Made by a program: the position numbers and the translations under genes. Below, piece by piece: positions 1 through 11,099 of a DNA stretch of 64,000 nt. How positions within the stretch are numbered: position 1 is the first letter of the stretch; every line of letters starts with the position of its first letter. The notes under the pieces were generated by a model that searched no databases, was not told the DNA's origin, and was given only the letters and a program-made list of their open reading frames with translations. The stretch comes from Argyresthia goedartella (lineage: Eukaryota > Arthropoda > Insecta > Lepidoptera > Argyresthiidae), in NCBI GenBank assembly GCA_949825045.1, contig OX463818.1, forward strand, positions 33,062,906 through 33,126,905. Direction: 5' to 3'.

Positions 1-120
1 TACTGCATTATTTCTACAAAACCCTAATAACGAATTTTACCAAAAGTGGCAAAAACAAATATATATGTTTGATAAGACAAAACTTTACCTTCACCATCAG
101 ACTTATAAATAAATTTAAAT

Positions 121-1407
121 ATGGATAATTCTCTTACAAACCTAAATGAAATAGATAATTTTGATATTGCGCGCGTTGTAAAGTGTGACATCGAAGAACT
201 AACTACACGTTTAACTATTAAAGACAACGATCTTAAAATATTCTGTAAAAATATAAGGAGTGTGTACAGTAATATCGACGATCTTAACTTAAACCTTCAA
301 ATGATAAAAACACGACCTGATATAATTATCTTGACGGAATGCCGTCTTAACTTAGATAGACCAATTCCGCCCCTGGAAAACTATACATCATGTGCAACAA
401 AGAATGACGGAGTGGTAACATACATCCAAAATGATGTAATTGTGACTGATCTTAAAGAGATAAAACTGGTCCATGCATCGTGTATTCAAATACGAACAAT
501 TGATACCGTCATACTTGCTATATACCGTTCTCCATCAAATACAGACGCGGAACAGTTCATCAACTCCCTTAGCTTGCATTTAGATACTTTAAAAGTCTAC
601 AAAAATATAATAGTTACCGGGGACATAAATATAAACCTAATTCGAAAAGAAAATGAGAAAACCTACTTGCAGGAAAACAGGCTCAACTATGTCAACATGT
701 TATCAATGCACGGCATCTTGACAGGACACCAGTTCCCCACTAGGGAAAGAAGTTGTTTAGATCACTTCATGTTAAAAATTCAGACAGACAAAACAACTGC
801 CCAAATCGCTGTCTTAAATGCAAGTATAACGGATCATTGTTTGATATTTTTAAATTTATCCGGTCAAACCACTAAAAAAGTATGTAAGAAAATTAAAACC
901 GTCACAGACTTTCACAGCGCGCTTATCACTTTAGCTAAATCAAATCTAGAAGAAATCCTACTCTGTGATGACCCTGACTCTGTAGTAGAACAATTGATAA
1001 ACAAAATTACCGAATCCCTGAATGAGAATACGAAAATAATACAAATTCCAAAACTGAAACGTGTTATAAAACCCTGGATAACTCCTGGCATATTACGATG
1101 TATAAGAAATAGAAATAAGCTACAAAAGACTTTACGACTAGATCCACATAATGAAGTCTCTAGAATAAGCTACAAAAGGTATCGCAACTTCTGCAATAAT
1201 TTAATAAAGAAACTCAAACGACAGTATCAACGAGAACAATTGGCTAATTCTACAAAAAACTCAAAAACACTATGGAAATGCATTAAGTCCATAACAAACC
1301 TTAACAAAAATAAAACAGATAATATTAAACTACTAAATTTAAGACCATCCCCTACTGAAGCAGCCAATCATGTAAACGACTACTTTGTGAATATTGGAAA
1401 AACCTAG
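121..1407 (+). pseudogene. Non-LTR retrotransposon ORF2, endonuclease half
   Basis: This is the apurinic-like endonuclease half of a retrotransposon polyprotein, which nicks target DNA to prime reverse transcription. Visible motifs are the N-terminal 'FCKNIRSV', the catalytic E in 'ILTECRL', 'VTGDINI', 'CLDHFML' and the final 'ITDHCLIF'. The start is the first ATG after an in-frame stop at 109-111. No ORF1 lies upstream, so the copy is 5'-truncated. The frame ends at a TAG just after an A5 run (about 1396-1400), and the protein continues one frame over at 1419, so a one-base deletion in the A-run has split ORF2. The clade is jockey/CR1-like; I cannot fix it more precisely. Confidence 0.85.
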
Positions 1408-1418
1408 CTGAAAAAATT

Positions 1419-3074
1419 ATGTCCATAACTAACACAACAACTAGCACATCTTTCACTGATAGACCAGCTGCCCAAACAAATTCTTTTGCTCTCTTAGAGA
1501 CTGATGACGAGGAAGTTCATGCTATAATAATGGGCCTAAAAATTGACAGCGCCCCTGGCTGGGACAGTATACCCACACATTTTCTTAAAAAAGCTAAATT
1601 TGAAATCATACCAGTCATCACTCACTTAACTAATCTATGCTTTAGTCGAGGGATTTTTCCTCATTTGCTGAAACACTCAATAATTACACCAGTGCATAAG
1701 GGTGGGGAAACTGATGACGTCAACAACTACAGACCCATATCTGTTCTATCCTCAATTTCAAAAGTGTTAGAAAAGTTAATAAATAAAAGGCTAATTTCTT
1801 ACCTAGATAAATACAACATACTATCAGACTCACAGTTTGGCTTTCGAACAGGAAAGTCCACGGAAGACGCCGTGACAGCTCTAACCTCACATATCGCTGA
1901 CCAGGTAGACAACAACAATAAATGCCTTGCAGTGTTTTTAGACCTTAAAAAGGCCTTTGATACGGTCTGCCTTCCCATTCTTGTGCAAAAGCTTGAAAAT
2001 GCTGGCATTAGAGATACTCCTCTGGCTCTCTTTCGAGATTATCTTAGTAATAGGAAGCAAAAAGTAAGGATCGGGCTACACACTAGCGAAGACTCTGAAA
2101 TTGTCTATGGCGTGCCTCAGGGGAGCGTTCTGGGACCTACCTTGTTTTTAATCTACATAAACGATCTAATTAACCTAAAAATTGATAACGCTAAAATTAT
2201 ATGTTACGCTGATGATACTGCTGTAGTATTTTCTAATAAGGCCTGGGCTGGAGCTCGTATGCAAGCTGAGATAGGCTTACACAAGATTTCACAGTGGCTT
2301 TGGTCCAATCTGCGAACCCTTAATGCTTTAAAGACAAACTACATGTGCTTTACCAAGACAAATAAGACTCAACCGAAAGATGATTTCACTATCAGGGTTC
2401 ATAAAAATTGTGCCAACTATGGCTCTGACTCAAGTTGTGACTGCACAATCATAAACAAAGTAAGTACGTTTAAATACTTAGGGGTCATAATTGATCAGAG
2501 ACTGGGGTGGTCTGCACAAATTGAATTGCTTAGCGCTAGAATGAGAAAACTTATTTGGGTCTTCAAAACCTTGCGAAATGTTGCTGCACCTTTATTGCTC
2601 AATCAAATATATGTTGCCCTGGGCCAATGCGTTCTATGCTATTGTATCACCATCTGGGGGGGATCTGCTAAAACTAAATTAATCGAAGTAGAGAGATCAC
2701 AACGAGCACTAATAAAAGTCATGTACTTCAGGCCATTTAGATTTCCGACTGTGGACTTATACTCACTATGCCAAATGCTAAGTGTAAGAAAGCTATACAT
2801 ACTAAAAGCTACCCTAAGAGTCCAAAAAACCCTACGTTTTGACCCTAAGGTTCTTGAAAAAAGGAGAGCTCACACTGCAATTGTAATTAAAGCCAGGCAG
2901 TCTAAATTTGCTATGATACAATACGAAACACAATCAGCCCGTTTATATAATACACTAAATAAAAATCTAGATATCTACCCCAAACAATACTATGAAGTTA
3001 AAAAACTTTTAACTAATTGGCTAAAGACACTAAATTATGACGAAATAGAATTGCTCATAAGTACAAACACTTAG
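1419..3074 (+). pseudogene. Non-LTR retrotransposon ORF2, reverse transcriptase half
   Basis: This is the continuation of the endonuclease frame. Reverse-transcriptase blocks appear in order: 'SAPGWDSIP', 'NNYRPISVLSSISKVLEKL', 'QFGFRTGKSTEDAV', 'VFLDLKKAFDTV', 'VPQGSVLGPTLFLIYINDL', the catalytic 'CYADDTAV' and 'FKYLGVIID'. The catalytic aspartates are intact and the RT half is a single open frame. Only the frameshift near 1400 breaks the protein. A bona fide start at 1419 is unlikely because the domain linker lies upstream in the other frame. There is no RNase H domain. Confidence 0.88.
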
Positions 3075-3278
3075 GTTTAGGTACCTAATTGTTTGTACCA
3101 AGCCTAAAACAATTAAAATAACTTACCTTATTATTCCCGTACCCGTAACAGTACAAAAGTGCTGGACCAACCTCCATATACACACACACACACACACACA
3201 CACCCTCACACACACACACACACACACATACACACACACATACACACACACACCCTCACACACACACACATACACACA

Positions 3279-3328
<50 letters not shown>

Positions 3329-3575
3329 CACAATCATTTTTCTAAGAATGTTTTTCTTTTCTTCTAGTTCTCTTATTATTATTATTTTTGTCTTATTTTA
3401 AACTTTAATTTAAGTTATGTTAGTAAAAGTAGCATTATTAAATTTGTTAGTCAGTCACGGACGTGAGGGAGCGGAGTCTTCTGATACAGGTATTATTACT
3501 TAATAGAAGGCTCCAGCCGAAACTTATATGTATCATTTGGTCATTGAATAAACATATTTAATTTATTATTTTTGT
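3075..3575 (+). repeat. 3' UTR of the first non-LTR element, with a CA microsatellite
   Basis: After the ORF2 stop the sequence contains a compound (CA)n tract at about 3177-3323, with CCCTC and ATAC interruptions. A non-coding tail follows, with 'cagtcacggacgtgagggag' and an AATAAA signal near 3545. Open frames through the CA tract on both strands are low-complexity artefacts. Confidence 0.7.
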
Positions 3576-3909
3576 TTTTATGTTTACTAAGCAGTGATAC
3601 GGTTGTAGAACTTGATCAAACAAGAATATCGATATCGATACTTTAAGGATAATATTATCTATTACAATAACTGTTTATGTTCTCGTACAATAATGATTCA
3701 ACACATTTTCTCATACCATACGAATATTATAAATACAAGAGTATTTAAGCCTGTCTATCTGCCTGTTAGTTTTTGAACTGTTAAACCGCTAACTTCTTCT
3801 AAGCCAAGAAACGCAACGGATTTAAGGACGGTTTTTACCGTCGTATAGTATTTTTCCGGGACCTATATTATAAATATCGTAAATTCTATTACACGTCGTA
3901 AAATATAAA
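3576..3909. other. Non-coding leader of the YqaJ gene, including a decayed lepidopteran repeat
   Basis: There is no gene here. The stretch 3717-3870 resembles a very common moth repeat: 'aatattataaat', then 'ctgtctatctgcctgtta', then 'gttaaaccgctaac', then a short oligo(T) and 'ccgggacctat'. It is strongly diverged. The left end of the two-gene DNA transposon should lie here, but I see no inverted terminus matching the right flank. Confidence 0.4.
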
Positions 3910-5049
3910 ATGAAGTACTTAAATGACCTTAATTCAACCCTTTGCAGATCTGCCCGAGAAAGCTACGGCGATGACGCGATAGGCTATGTGCAGTTGAAAA
4001 GGGAAGATAAATTGTGTATAGTCAAAGCCAGAATCACTCCGGAGCATAAAGTTAGGAGTAAGCCGTATAGCTGCACATTCGTTTGCAACGAAGACACGCA
4101 ACAAATTGAAAGTGTACGTTGCGAAGACTGTGCAGCCAGCGAGGGAGGTTGCAAACACGCCATTGCGTTAGTTATGTGGCTAAATAGGCGTTATGAAGAA
4201 CCTCCCTGCACAGCCGTGAAGTGTTACTGGGCAAAAGCCAAGCTTTCGCGTGTGGGGAGTGATCTAAAATTCATTAAAACAGCCGATTTGGTTGCGCCTA
4301 CGGCAACTTCGAAAAAAACTAAAACACCGCAGGCAAATTTGCCTCCTAGTGATGGGTCTTTTTTTAAAGAAGTAATCGAAAACTCAAACAAATTTAATCT
4401 AAATTCAATGCTAATGCTGTACAATAAACCTAATGATGGGCCAACCCTGTCCATCCATTCGATGGCATGTCATTACAAACGCCAGGTTCAGGAACCGAAT
4501 GCGGACGGTTTCATACAATTTTGCAAGGACCATATGCAGAACATTGATATAAAAATAGTTTCACAAGATACGATGAACCAATCTGAATCTAAAATGTGGT
4601 TTAAACTGCGATACGGCCGCATTACTGCCTCAAAGCTGCACGAAATCGCACGATGTGGCAAAGATAATGGAGTGTTAGTGGAGCATGTGTTAGGAGCATA
4701 TTCTTTTAAAGATACGAAAGCTATTATTAGAGGTACTTATGTATTTATTTTTCATAAAATTTTATACTTTAGAAACTATTTAGCCGTTTGCACCTTTCTA
4801 TTATGTTAAATATTAATGTTTTGTTCGTCTTTTCAGGAAAAACTTTGGAGCCAAAAGTTCGACAAGTAGTCGCTGCGAAACAAAATCTTTCAATTAAAGA
4901 AAGTGGGCTACTCCTCAATAAGGATTTACCCATTTTTGGTGCATCACCGGACGGAATTTCAGAAGAATTCGTTGTAGAAATAAAATGCCCATTCAGCAAA
5001 AAAAACATTAAAAACTATCTACAAGATGGACAGATCACAAACAAGTATA

Positions 5050-6569
5050 TTGACACGGTTAAGAAGACAGTGCTTGCCATCTCCTCAAAAGCTGTGGGTG
5101 ACGACAGTATCTGCTCGAGAATGATCAACAGCATCCTTGATTTCCTCCTACCTGCCATTACGCACATTGTTAAGTTCTCTCTATCTCAGTGTTCTTTTCC
5201 TAATGTGTGGAAAAAGGCGTTAGTTATCCCTCTTCCCAAAACCTCAAATCCATCTTCATTTAAAGATTATCGTCCAATATCCATCCTGCCTTTCCTTTCC
5301 AAAGTCCTTGAATCGATTGTCCACACTCAACTCTCTTTCTATCTTTCCTCTAACAGGCTGTTGAATCAATTCCAGTCCGGATTCAGGCCGGGACATAGTA
5401 CCGTCTCGGCCTTACTTAAAGTGACCGATGACATTGAATCGGCAATGGATATCAAGCAGATCACTGTGTTAGCGTTACTAGACTTTAGCAGTGCCTTTAA
5501 CTGTGTTGATTTTGACATCCTCGTTGAGATACTGAAGTCCCTGAATGTCTGCTCGGCCGCTGCCAGCTGGTTCGGCTCCTACCTGAGAGGTCGTCAGCAG
5601 CGTATTAGGTCCGAGGAGACTTCCACGGAGTGGTGCGACCTTTCTTCTGGAGTTCCTCAGGGTGGTATTCCTTCCCCTCTTCTTTTCTCTGTCTTCATCA
5701 ATTCCATTTCGGATGCCATTTCTTCTTCTTACCATCTTTATGCCGATGATCTGCAAATCTACCGCCATTTCTCTCCAAGTGATATGATTTCTTCTGTGGG
5801 TGCATTAAATACTGATCTCGAGAACATCAGGGGCTGCGCTCTGTCTCATGGACTACTTGTCAATCCCAGTAAGTCGCAAGCCATGATTGTCGGCTCCAGA
5901 CACTCCCATAGTGTGTTACAGCATCTGCCTCTTGTTCCTGTAACTTATGATGGAACCAAAATTCCGTACAGTACTAAGGCAAAAAATCTAGGAGTTATCT
6001 TTGACAATCAGCTTTCATGGTCTGCTCACGTCTGCGAAGTTAGTAGACGAGTCTTTGCCACATTTCACTCCCTCAGGCGCCTTCAAAACTTTCTGCCTCG
6101 TCATACTAAAATTACTCTGGCCCAGTCTCTTCTCCTTCCTCTCATTGATTACGCAGATGTCAGCTGGATCAGCGCGAACGAAGAGCAACTGAACAAACTC
6201 GAGCGACTTCAAAATCTCGGGATTCGGTTTGTCTTCGGACTGCGTAAGTATGACCATGTCTCCCAGTAGCTTCCAATTCGTCTTCGCCGGGATACCCATG
6301 TTCTCATTCTACTCTTCAATATTCTGCATAACCCTCGCTACCCCAGCTTCTTGCGTGATCGGTTTGATTTTCTTTCTTCGGATAGGTCTCGGAGATCAAA
6401 CACTCGGTCGCTGCTTGCAACTCCTCAACACAACTCAGTCGCATATGGGCAAGGATTCAGGATCAGTGCTATCAGGTTCTGGAACAAGCTCCCCAGTGCC
6501 ATCAGGGACAGTCCGTCACTTAACGTTTTTAAGATTCGCTTGAAAGATCATTACCTCTTTCTTCCATAG
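5050..6569 (+). pseudogene. Reverse transcriptase remnant (CR1/jockey-like)
   Basis: The coding remnant starts mid-domain at 'SSKAVGDDSI'. It carries 'DYRPISILPFLSKVLE', 'QSGFRPGHSTVSAL', 'LLDFSSAFNCVDF', 'VPQGGIPSPLLFSVFINSI', the catalytic 'LYADDLQIY', and 'KNLGVIFDNQLSW'. The frame stops at 6267-6269 (TAG) after 'KYDHVSQ'. The natural C-terminus ('RDRFDFLSSDRSRRSN' to 'FKIRLKDHYLFLP') continues in another frame to 6569, so there is at least one stop or frameshift. No endonuclease remains, so this copy cannot move itself. Confidence 0.88.
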
Positions 6570-6888
6570 TATGTATATATAATTTGTATGTGTATGTTAT
6601 GTATGTATATAACTTGTATGTGTATGATATGTATGTATGTATATAATATTATATAAATTAGGTGTAGTAGTAGTATTAGGTATATGTACCTACTTATATT
6701 ATTATTGTGTATGAATTATTTTGTTGTGCAAATAGGTTTTACTCTCACAATCCACTTTCCTTTCCTACCTGGGTTTGCTGGTAGAAATCTCTTTTATAGA
6801 GATAAGCGCGCCTCTTGTACATATATCTTTCTTTGTATATCTCTGTATGTTTGTTTTGTGCAATACAGTATTCATTCATTCATTCATT
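5050..6888 (+). mobile_element. 5'-truncated non-LTR retrotransposon inserted in the YqaJ gene
   Basis: The element is bounded by an exact 8-bp target duplication CAAGTATA (5042-5049 and 6889-6896). The 5' end is truncated within the reverse transcriptase, and the 3' end finishes in an (ATTC)n tail at about 6870-6888. The 3' UTR phrase 'gtttgctggtagaaatctct' recurs at about 34090, so a second copy of the family lies in this window. The insertion interrupts a coding exon of the SWIM/YqaJ gene. Confidence 0.92.
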
Positions 6889-7130
6889 CAAGTATAAGGC
6901 GCAAATTCACCTCCAAATGTTATTTGCAGAAAAGAAAAAGGGGTTGTTTTGTATTGCTCATGAGGATTTTGAAACATCTAACAATGTGGATATCTATGTC
7001 GTGGATTACGATATGCAATTTTGCAGTGAATTAATGGATAAAAGTCTTGCATTTCGGAAAAAAAGTGTATTCAAAAAAGTTTTAATGCTATAAAGTTTAC
7101 AATATAAAAACTAAGTTTCTAATAATAAAA

Positions 7131-9429
7131 TTATTGTTTTATTAGAATACTCTGCAAGTTGACTAACCCACAGCCTATAGATAAAATATCATCAAAATAA
7201 GGCAACATTTTCACATTTACACATGCATGTGGTACAAGCATTTTAAAATCTCGCAATCTTCCTATTGTTCTTTCAACATGGATTCGAACAGCAGCAATCC
7301 TTTTTGTATCTATGACGTCTGCTTTGTCACAAACAGTACCAGATTTGACGCTTGGTGGTCTGACAAGGCTACATCCATTTTTTTCAACTATAGGGGCGAT
7401 ATGCTTAAATCCCCTGTCTGCCAAAATAGTTGACCCTTTGGGTATATTATCGATTAACTTACAATCTTCAAATAATGTTGCATCGTCCACTCTTCCACCA
7501 TAACCACCAGATATGAAATTAATAAATCCGTTCGGTGTTACTGAAATAAGATATTTCAACGTGTTGCATCCCTTATAATTAGACCATGTTAAAGACTGGT
7601 GGACCGCATTACTTGGTTGTTGAATTCGAATTTCAAAACAATCGATAATGCTTTGTGTTTTAGAGAAACGAGTTCGGAATGCCAAAGGTAAATTTTCTTC
7701 TATAGCTGATTTTTCGGGAAAATATATCAACTCTCTCATAAAATGTGCTAATGGTGTCAAAGTTCTTCTAATAATCTTGGCGATTGCAGTCTTCTGCAGC
7801 CCAAAATCTATTGCCAATCGAGAATATGAGTCATTCAATCTATTTTTTTTTAGAGCTATTAGGATGTCCACCTGAGGCCGTTTTACATTATTAACTAGAC
7901 TCTCTATTAAAAAGTAAGTTTCTTGAGAAAGCCCCAAATATAGCTGCGAGTTAATTTTAATCTTATCGACCGTATTATCAGCATAATTTTCCACTAATTC
8001 ATCACACGACATTCCACTGAAAGAAATTGACAGACTAACAACATCTAAAGGAGCTTCTGTAGTGTCCTCTCTAATGTCATCGCATTGAAGTATTTTCTTT
8101 TCCGTATTTTTTTTGTTTTTCTGTCTGAATTTAGTTTGACAACTTTTATCTGCTTTTTTGTCTTTTATTTTTACCTGAATGCCCTTGTTTTTTGTTTTTA
8201 TTTCAACACTGGATTCCATTTCCACATCAAAACAATCCATTGGTATAAGATCTTCAAAGTCTGGGATTTCCTCATTGTTATGAACGCATTCAGCAAATTC
8301 AATGGGTTGTTGGGCAACAGAGGCTGGAACATCCTTTGTAAGGACTTTTTCATAATACTCTGCCCGACGACGCTTTTCAACAGCAGACCGTTCTTGCGTA
8401 TTTTTTTTTTGCTACTTTGGCAAGCAAACTTGTGAGGTAAAACATGCTTTTTCAGAAACAGTATGCCACCCATAAGTCGATGCCTCATAAAATTTTCAGT
8501 ATCCGTCTCGACCTAAAAATCAAATAAATTCTGTTATGTATTTAAAACTAGATGATATTACTTCCATGCTGGACTTGGAGCGATAGAAAAACATTGAATG
8601 TACCAGCTGCATCTCCTCCCGGGCTTGCTGTAAAAATCAGCAAAGGAATTCGAGGATTTCCGTATTGTAACGAAGCCGATGGGCTGATAGCCTTTCACTA
8701 TAGCAATACTAATACTAATTTTGAAAATAATATTTTTCATTAAGGTTAACGTAAACGTGATAAGAAACAAATTCAAAATTACAGATTATCCAAAATTATT
8801 CATATAGTAAAATTAAAATATCGATAACTTTTTTCCCATCTCTAAATGTAATAGATGTAAACGTGATTGGCAGCAAATAAATGCAAAATCACAGATTTCC
8901 CAATATATTAATGCAATAAAACCAATATATCGATAATTTTTTTCCCATCTCTAGTTCAGAGTAGCAAGTGTGACAGATTTTATCAAAATTATTCATTAAC
9001 CTACGAAACCCAAATTAAATCATCATCATCCTCATCATTTCAGCCTGTTAACGTCCACTGCTGAACATAGGCCTCTCCAATCGCACTCCAGCGCGACCGG
9101 TCCATAGCCACCTGCATCCAACGAGACCCAGCGATCCTCACCAGGTCGTCGGTCCATCTCGTAGGTGGCCGTCCCACACTGCGCTTGCCAGTACGTGTTC
9201 TCCATTCGAGGACAAATTAAATACTTACATCGAAATGATCTTCGCAACAATATCGTACTGATTTATCCGATAAAGTTTCTTTCCTCTTCATTACTTTGCA
9301 CCACTTATCTCTTATCTTCTTTTCCTTTGGCACATAGAAAAAATGTTTCCCGGGAGTAGTAAAGGTTGTGTTTGTACACATAGGCACGATGCAGTATTTA
9401 TAATTTTTTAGTTTCAATATTGATAGCAA
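7131..9429 (-). pseudogene. THAP-domain DDE_4 (Harbinger/ISL2EU-type) transposase, one frameshift
   Basis: This is the cut-and-paste transposase of the two-gene element. Exon 1 (9429-9229) encodes the first part of a THAP zinc finger: 'YCIVPMCTN', 'GKHFFYVPKEKKIRDKWCK', 'YCCEDHFD'. The donor is GTAAGT at 9228. Exon 2 starts at 8512 after 'tttttag' and completes the finger ('ETDTENFMRHRLMGG', 'LPHKFACQ'). The catalytic region follows at 8240-7131: D in 'SIIDCFEIRI', D in 'TILADRGF', E in 'HVERTIGRLRDFK'. A shift in the A10 run (8401-8410, minus strand) breaks the frame between the THAP and catalytic parts; a sequencing error is possible there. The 716-bp intron holds an RTE fragment near its donor. 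Confidence 0.88.
9021..9212 (-). mobile_element. RTE-type retrotransposon 3' fragment in the transposase intron
   Basis: The fragment is flanked by an exact 10-bp duplication CAAATTAAAT (9011-9020 and 9213-9222). The minus strand encodes the typical RTE ORF2 C-terminus: 'GRPPTRWTDDLVRIAG', then 'AMDRSRW', then 'EAYVQQWTLTG' and a stop at 9040-9042. It ends in a short (ATG)n-type tail at 9021-9037. The right duplication ends six bases short of the intron donor GT. Confidence 0.9.
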
Positions 9430-9560
9430 GTAGCAACGAAACCAACTGACTGACGCCGCCGTGCGGCCGGGCTCCCGCTCGGGGGCGGGGCGAGAGCTGT
9501 GACGTCACACGCGTGTCAAACGGCCGCGCGCTTTGTAGTTTGCAAACGGAGGAGAAAAAA
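9430..9560 (-). promoter_or_regulatory. GC-rich promoter-like block upstream of the THAP transposase
   Basis: This is a compact GC-rich stretch in otherwise AT-rich DNA, directly 5' of the transposase start at 9429. It contains 'gggggcgggg' (Sp1/KLF-like) and a palindromic 'gtgacgtcac' (CRE/ATF-like) near 9500. Its position and composition suggest the element's promoter. No TATA box is evident. This is inference. Confidence 0.45.
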
Positions 9561-9689
9561 AATCATAACTTCGTCATTTATGAAGCGATTTTAAAAATTA
9601 TTTCAGTGGGTTTTATAGAAAGCTTAGTTTTATTGTTTAAAAATAAATTTAAAGATTTGGACACTTCCTTATTGTAGAACCCGCCACAA

Positions 9690-10118
9690 GCACAGGTTTC
9701 AATTTCCCCGAATTGACACCAGCAATAGACAGATTTCCATTTTTAAAAGATGTATTAGACTACAAAACGTTAGTTAAAGAATGGCGGGAGTATTGCCTGA
9801 TGGAGACCGATGCGCAAATAAGTAACGATTTACCGGCGGAACAATACTGGAAAAAAGTTTTCCAAATAAAGGATATTTCTGGAAATATAAAATACCCCAA
9901 CATCCGGAAATTTATTGAAATGCTGTTGGTTTTACCATTTGCAAATGCTAGCGTGGAAAGAGTAGGTATTCAGCAAACTGAAAAGAATCAAAACCGAAAG
10001 CAGCACCCGCCTCAACACTAATACCATAGTATCCCTGATGGCAACGAGTTCCGGAATCAAAGATGTTGTTAAGTTTGAGCCGACCAAGGACATGCTAGAA
10101 AAGAAATTGAAATACTAA
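9690..10118 (+). pseudogene. hAT transposase C-terminal remnant
   Basis: Only the end of a hAT transposase is present. 'PNIRKFIEMLLVLPFANASVERV' is the start of the hATC dimerisation domain. A frameshift follows at about 9965-9970. The next frame continues with 'LNTNTIVSLMATSSGIKDVV' and stops at 10116-10118. The catalytic region is missing. Confidence 0.8.
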
Positions 10119-10194
10119 ACTTTTTTTAATTTGATACTTTAAATTAAACATATTTAATAAATTAAACCACAGAACAAAACAACTAGGTACAAGA

Positions 10195-10350
10195 ATAAAT
10201 AATCTGTGAAAATTTCAACTCTCTAGCTAGCTAGGTTCTTGAGATACAGCCTGGTGACAGACGGACGGACGGACGGACGGACGGACAGCGAAGTCTTAGT
10301 AATAGGGTCCCGTTTGGAACCCTTCGGGTACGGAACCCTAAAAATAAAAT
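10195..10350 (+). repeat. Common lepidopteran interspersed repeat with a (GACG)n tract
   Basis: The order of phrases 'gaaaatttcaactctctagc', 'gagatacagcctggtgacag', (acgg)n and 'cagcgaagtcttagtaatag', then 'gggtacggaaccctaaaaat', matches a repeat found throughout moth genomes. An opposite-strand copy lies at about 57180-57330. The tetranucleotide tract is at about 10259-10286. Confidence 0.8.
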
Positions 10351-10375
10351 CTAAGTTACTAACAATTAACCAGCT

Positions 10376-10436
10376 GGAGTTGGAATGAACACGCTGCATG
10401 CTCAGGGAGTTGGAATGAACACGCTGCATGCTCAGG
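10376..10436. repeat. Tandem duplication, two 30-bp units
   Basis: The unit 'gagttggaatgaacacgctg' plus ten more bases occurs twice head to tail with period 30. The first starts at 10377 and the second at 10407. No function is visible. Confidence 0.85.
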
Positions 10437-10439
10437 TAT

Positions 10440-11000
10440 GTTGGTTATGGAGAACATAAATTGAGTGCTCGCCGCGTAAAGGTTAGATATCTCTTGAGTA
10501 CCTTAGGTACCTCATGATCATCTTATGTGCCTTATCTACCATTGCCTTTTTTTGTCTTCGAGTTCCGTTGTTCGCTGCTCGCTAAGTCAAAGATACAAAG
10601 ATGAATGCTTACGTGTCGGTCACTCGTTCTACAATCTGCATGGAAATAATCAAAATGTTTTTTTTTGTTTTTTTTTGTGTACTGTAAAAATGTAAGTGTA
10701 TTTATTTCCTTTTGGGTATGTATATTTTTTCATTAATATCATAATTAATTAATATTTTCTTTAACCGTCCTATTTGTTCAAAAATCGTCCTTTTTCCGAC
10801 AGCGGATCGTCCGAAACTCGGTGAAGGCACTGGCAACACTGGTGAAGAAGTCAACAGCAAGAAGGAGTCATCACAGCAGTTTTGTTTCTTTTCAAAAATA
10901 AAGGAATGTTTCCTTTGAGGGAAGTTTGCTATCTCCATTATTTAGAGTACTTGCCCTCCAGGTGGTGTCACAAAATTCCACAATGTATAGTATCATTATC
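10440..11000. other. Intergenic stretch with no recognisable gene
   Basis: AT-rich sequence with short open frames, for example 10702-10938 on the minus strand. None has a domain pattern or codon regularity I recognise. Confidence 0.5.
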
Positions 11001-11004
11001 ATAA

Positions 11005-11095
11005 TTAATACGCAGGAATAAATAATTTAAAAATTATAAACAGCAAGGTCTGTGTTGAGCTAGATTAACCCCATACAGTCCCATCATTTAAGTTA
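11005..11095 (-). repeat. Fragment of the 15-18 kb non-LTR family, opposite strand
   Basis: The reverse complement matches the 3' end of the element at 18030-18115: 'gactgtatggggttaatcta', then 'gctcaacacagaccttgctg'. It covers the ORF2 stop region and the start of the 3' UTR. Confidence 0.8.
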
Positions 11096-11099
11096 GTAT

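Larger units (their letters stand above)
3910..7093 (+). pseudogene. SWIM/YqaJ-exonuclease-like gene of a two-gene DNA transposon, interrupted by a retrotransposon
   Basis: This is a predicted nuclease of the YqaJ (lambda-exonuclease-like) fold. Exon 1 is 3910-4732, with donor 'ag|gtacttat'. Exon 2 starts at 4837 after 'cttttcag'. The N-terminal part has a SWIM-like zinc site 'RCEDC...GCKHAIALVMWL' near residues 75-95. The C-terminal part has 'WFKLRYGRITASKL', then after splicing 'RGKTLEPKVRQ', and the catalytic 'ASPDG' plus 'VEIKCPF' (D...ExK). The gene is cut after '..GQITNKY' by a retrotransposon at 5050-6888 and resumes at 6897 with 'KAQIHLQMLF', ending at 7093. Without the insert and one CAAGTATA copy, the frame is open for about 410 residues. 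It runs tail to tail with the transposase gene, 37 bp apart. A YqaJ-like second protein is known from ISL2EU/Harbinger-related transposons, as I recall. Confidence 0.85.

Noticed and set aside
3123..3401. Open frames on both strands through the CA/TG tract
   Set aside because: Pure low-complexity translation of a microsatellite, with no domain.
5478..5768. Minus-strand frame opposite the reverse transcriptase
   Set aside because: A shadow of the well-supported plus-strand RT frame.
10702..10938. Minus-strand open frame of 78 codons
   Set aside because: No recognisable motif, splice context or repeat partner.
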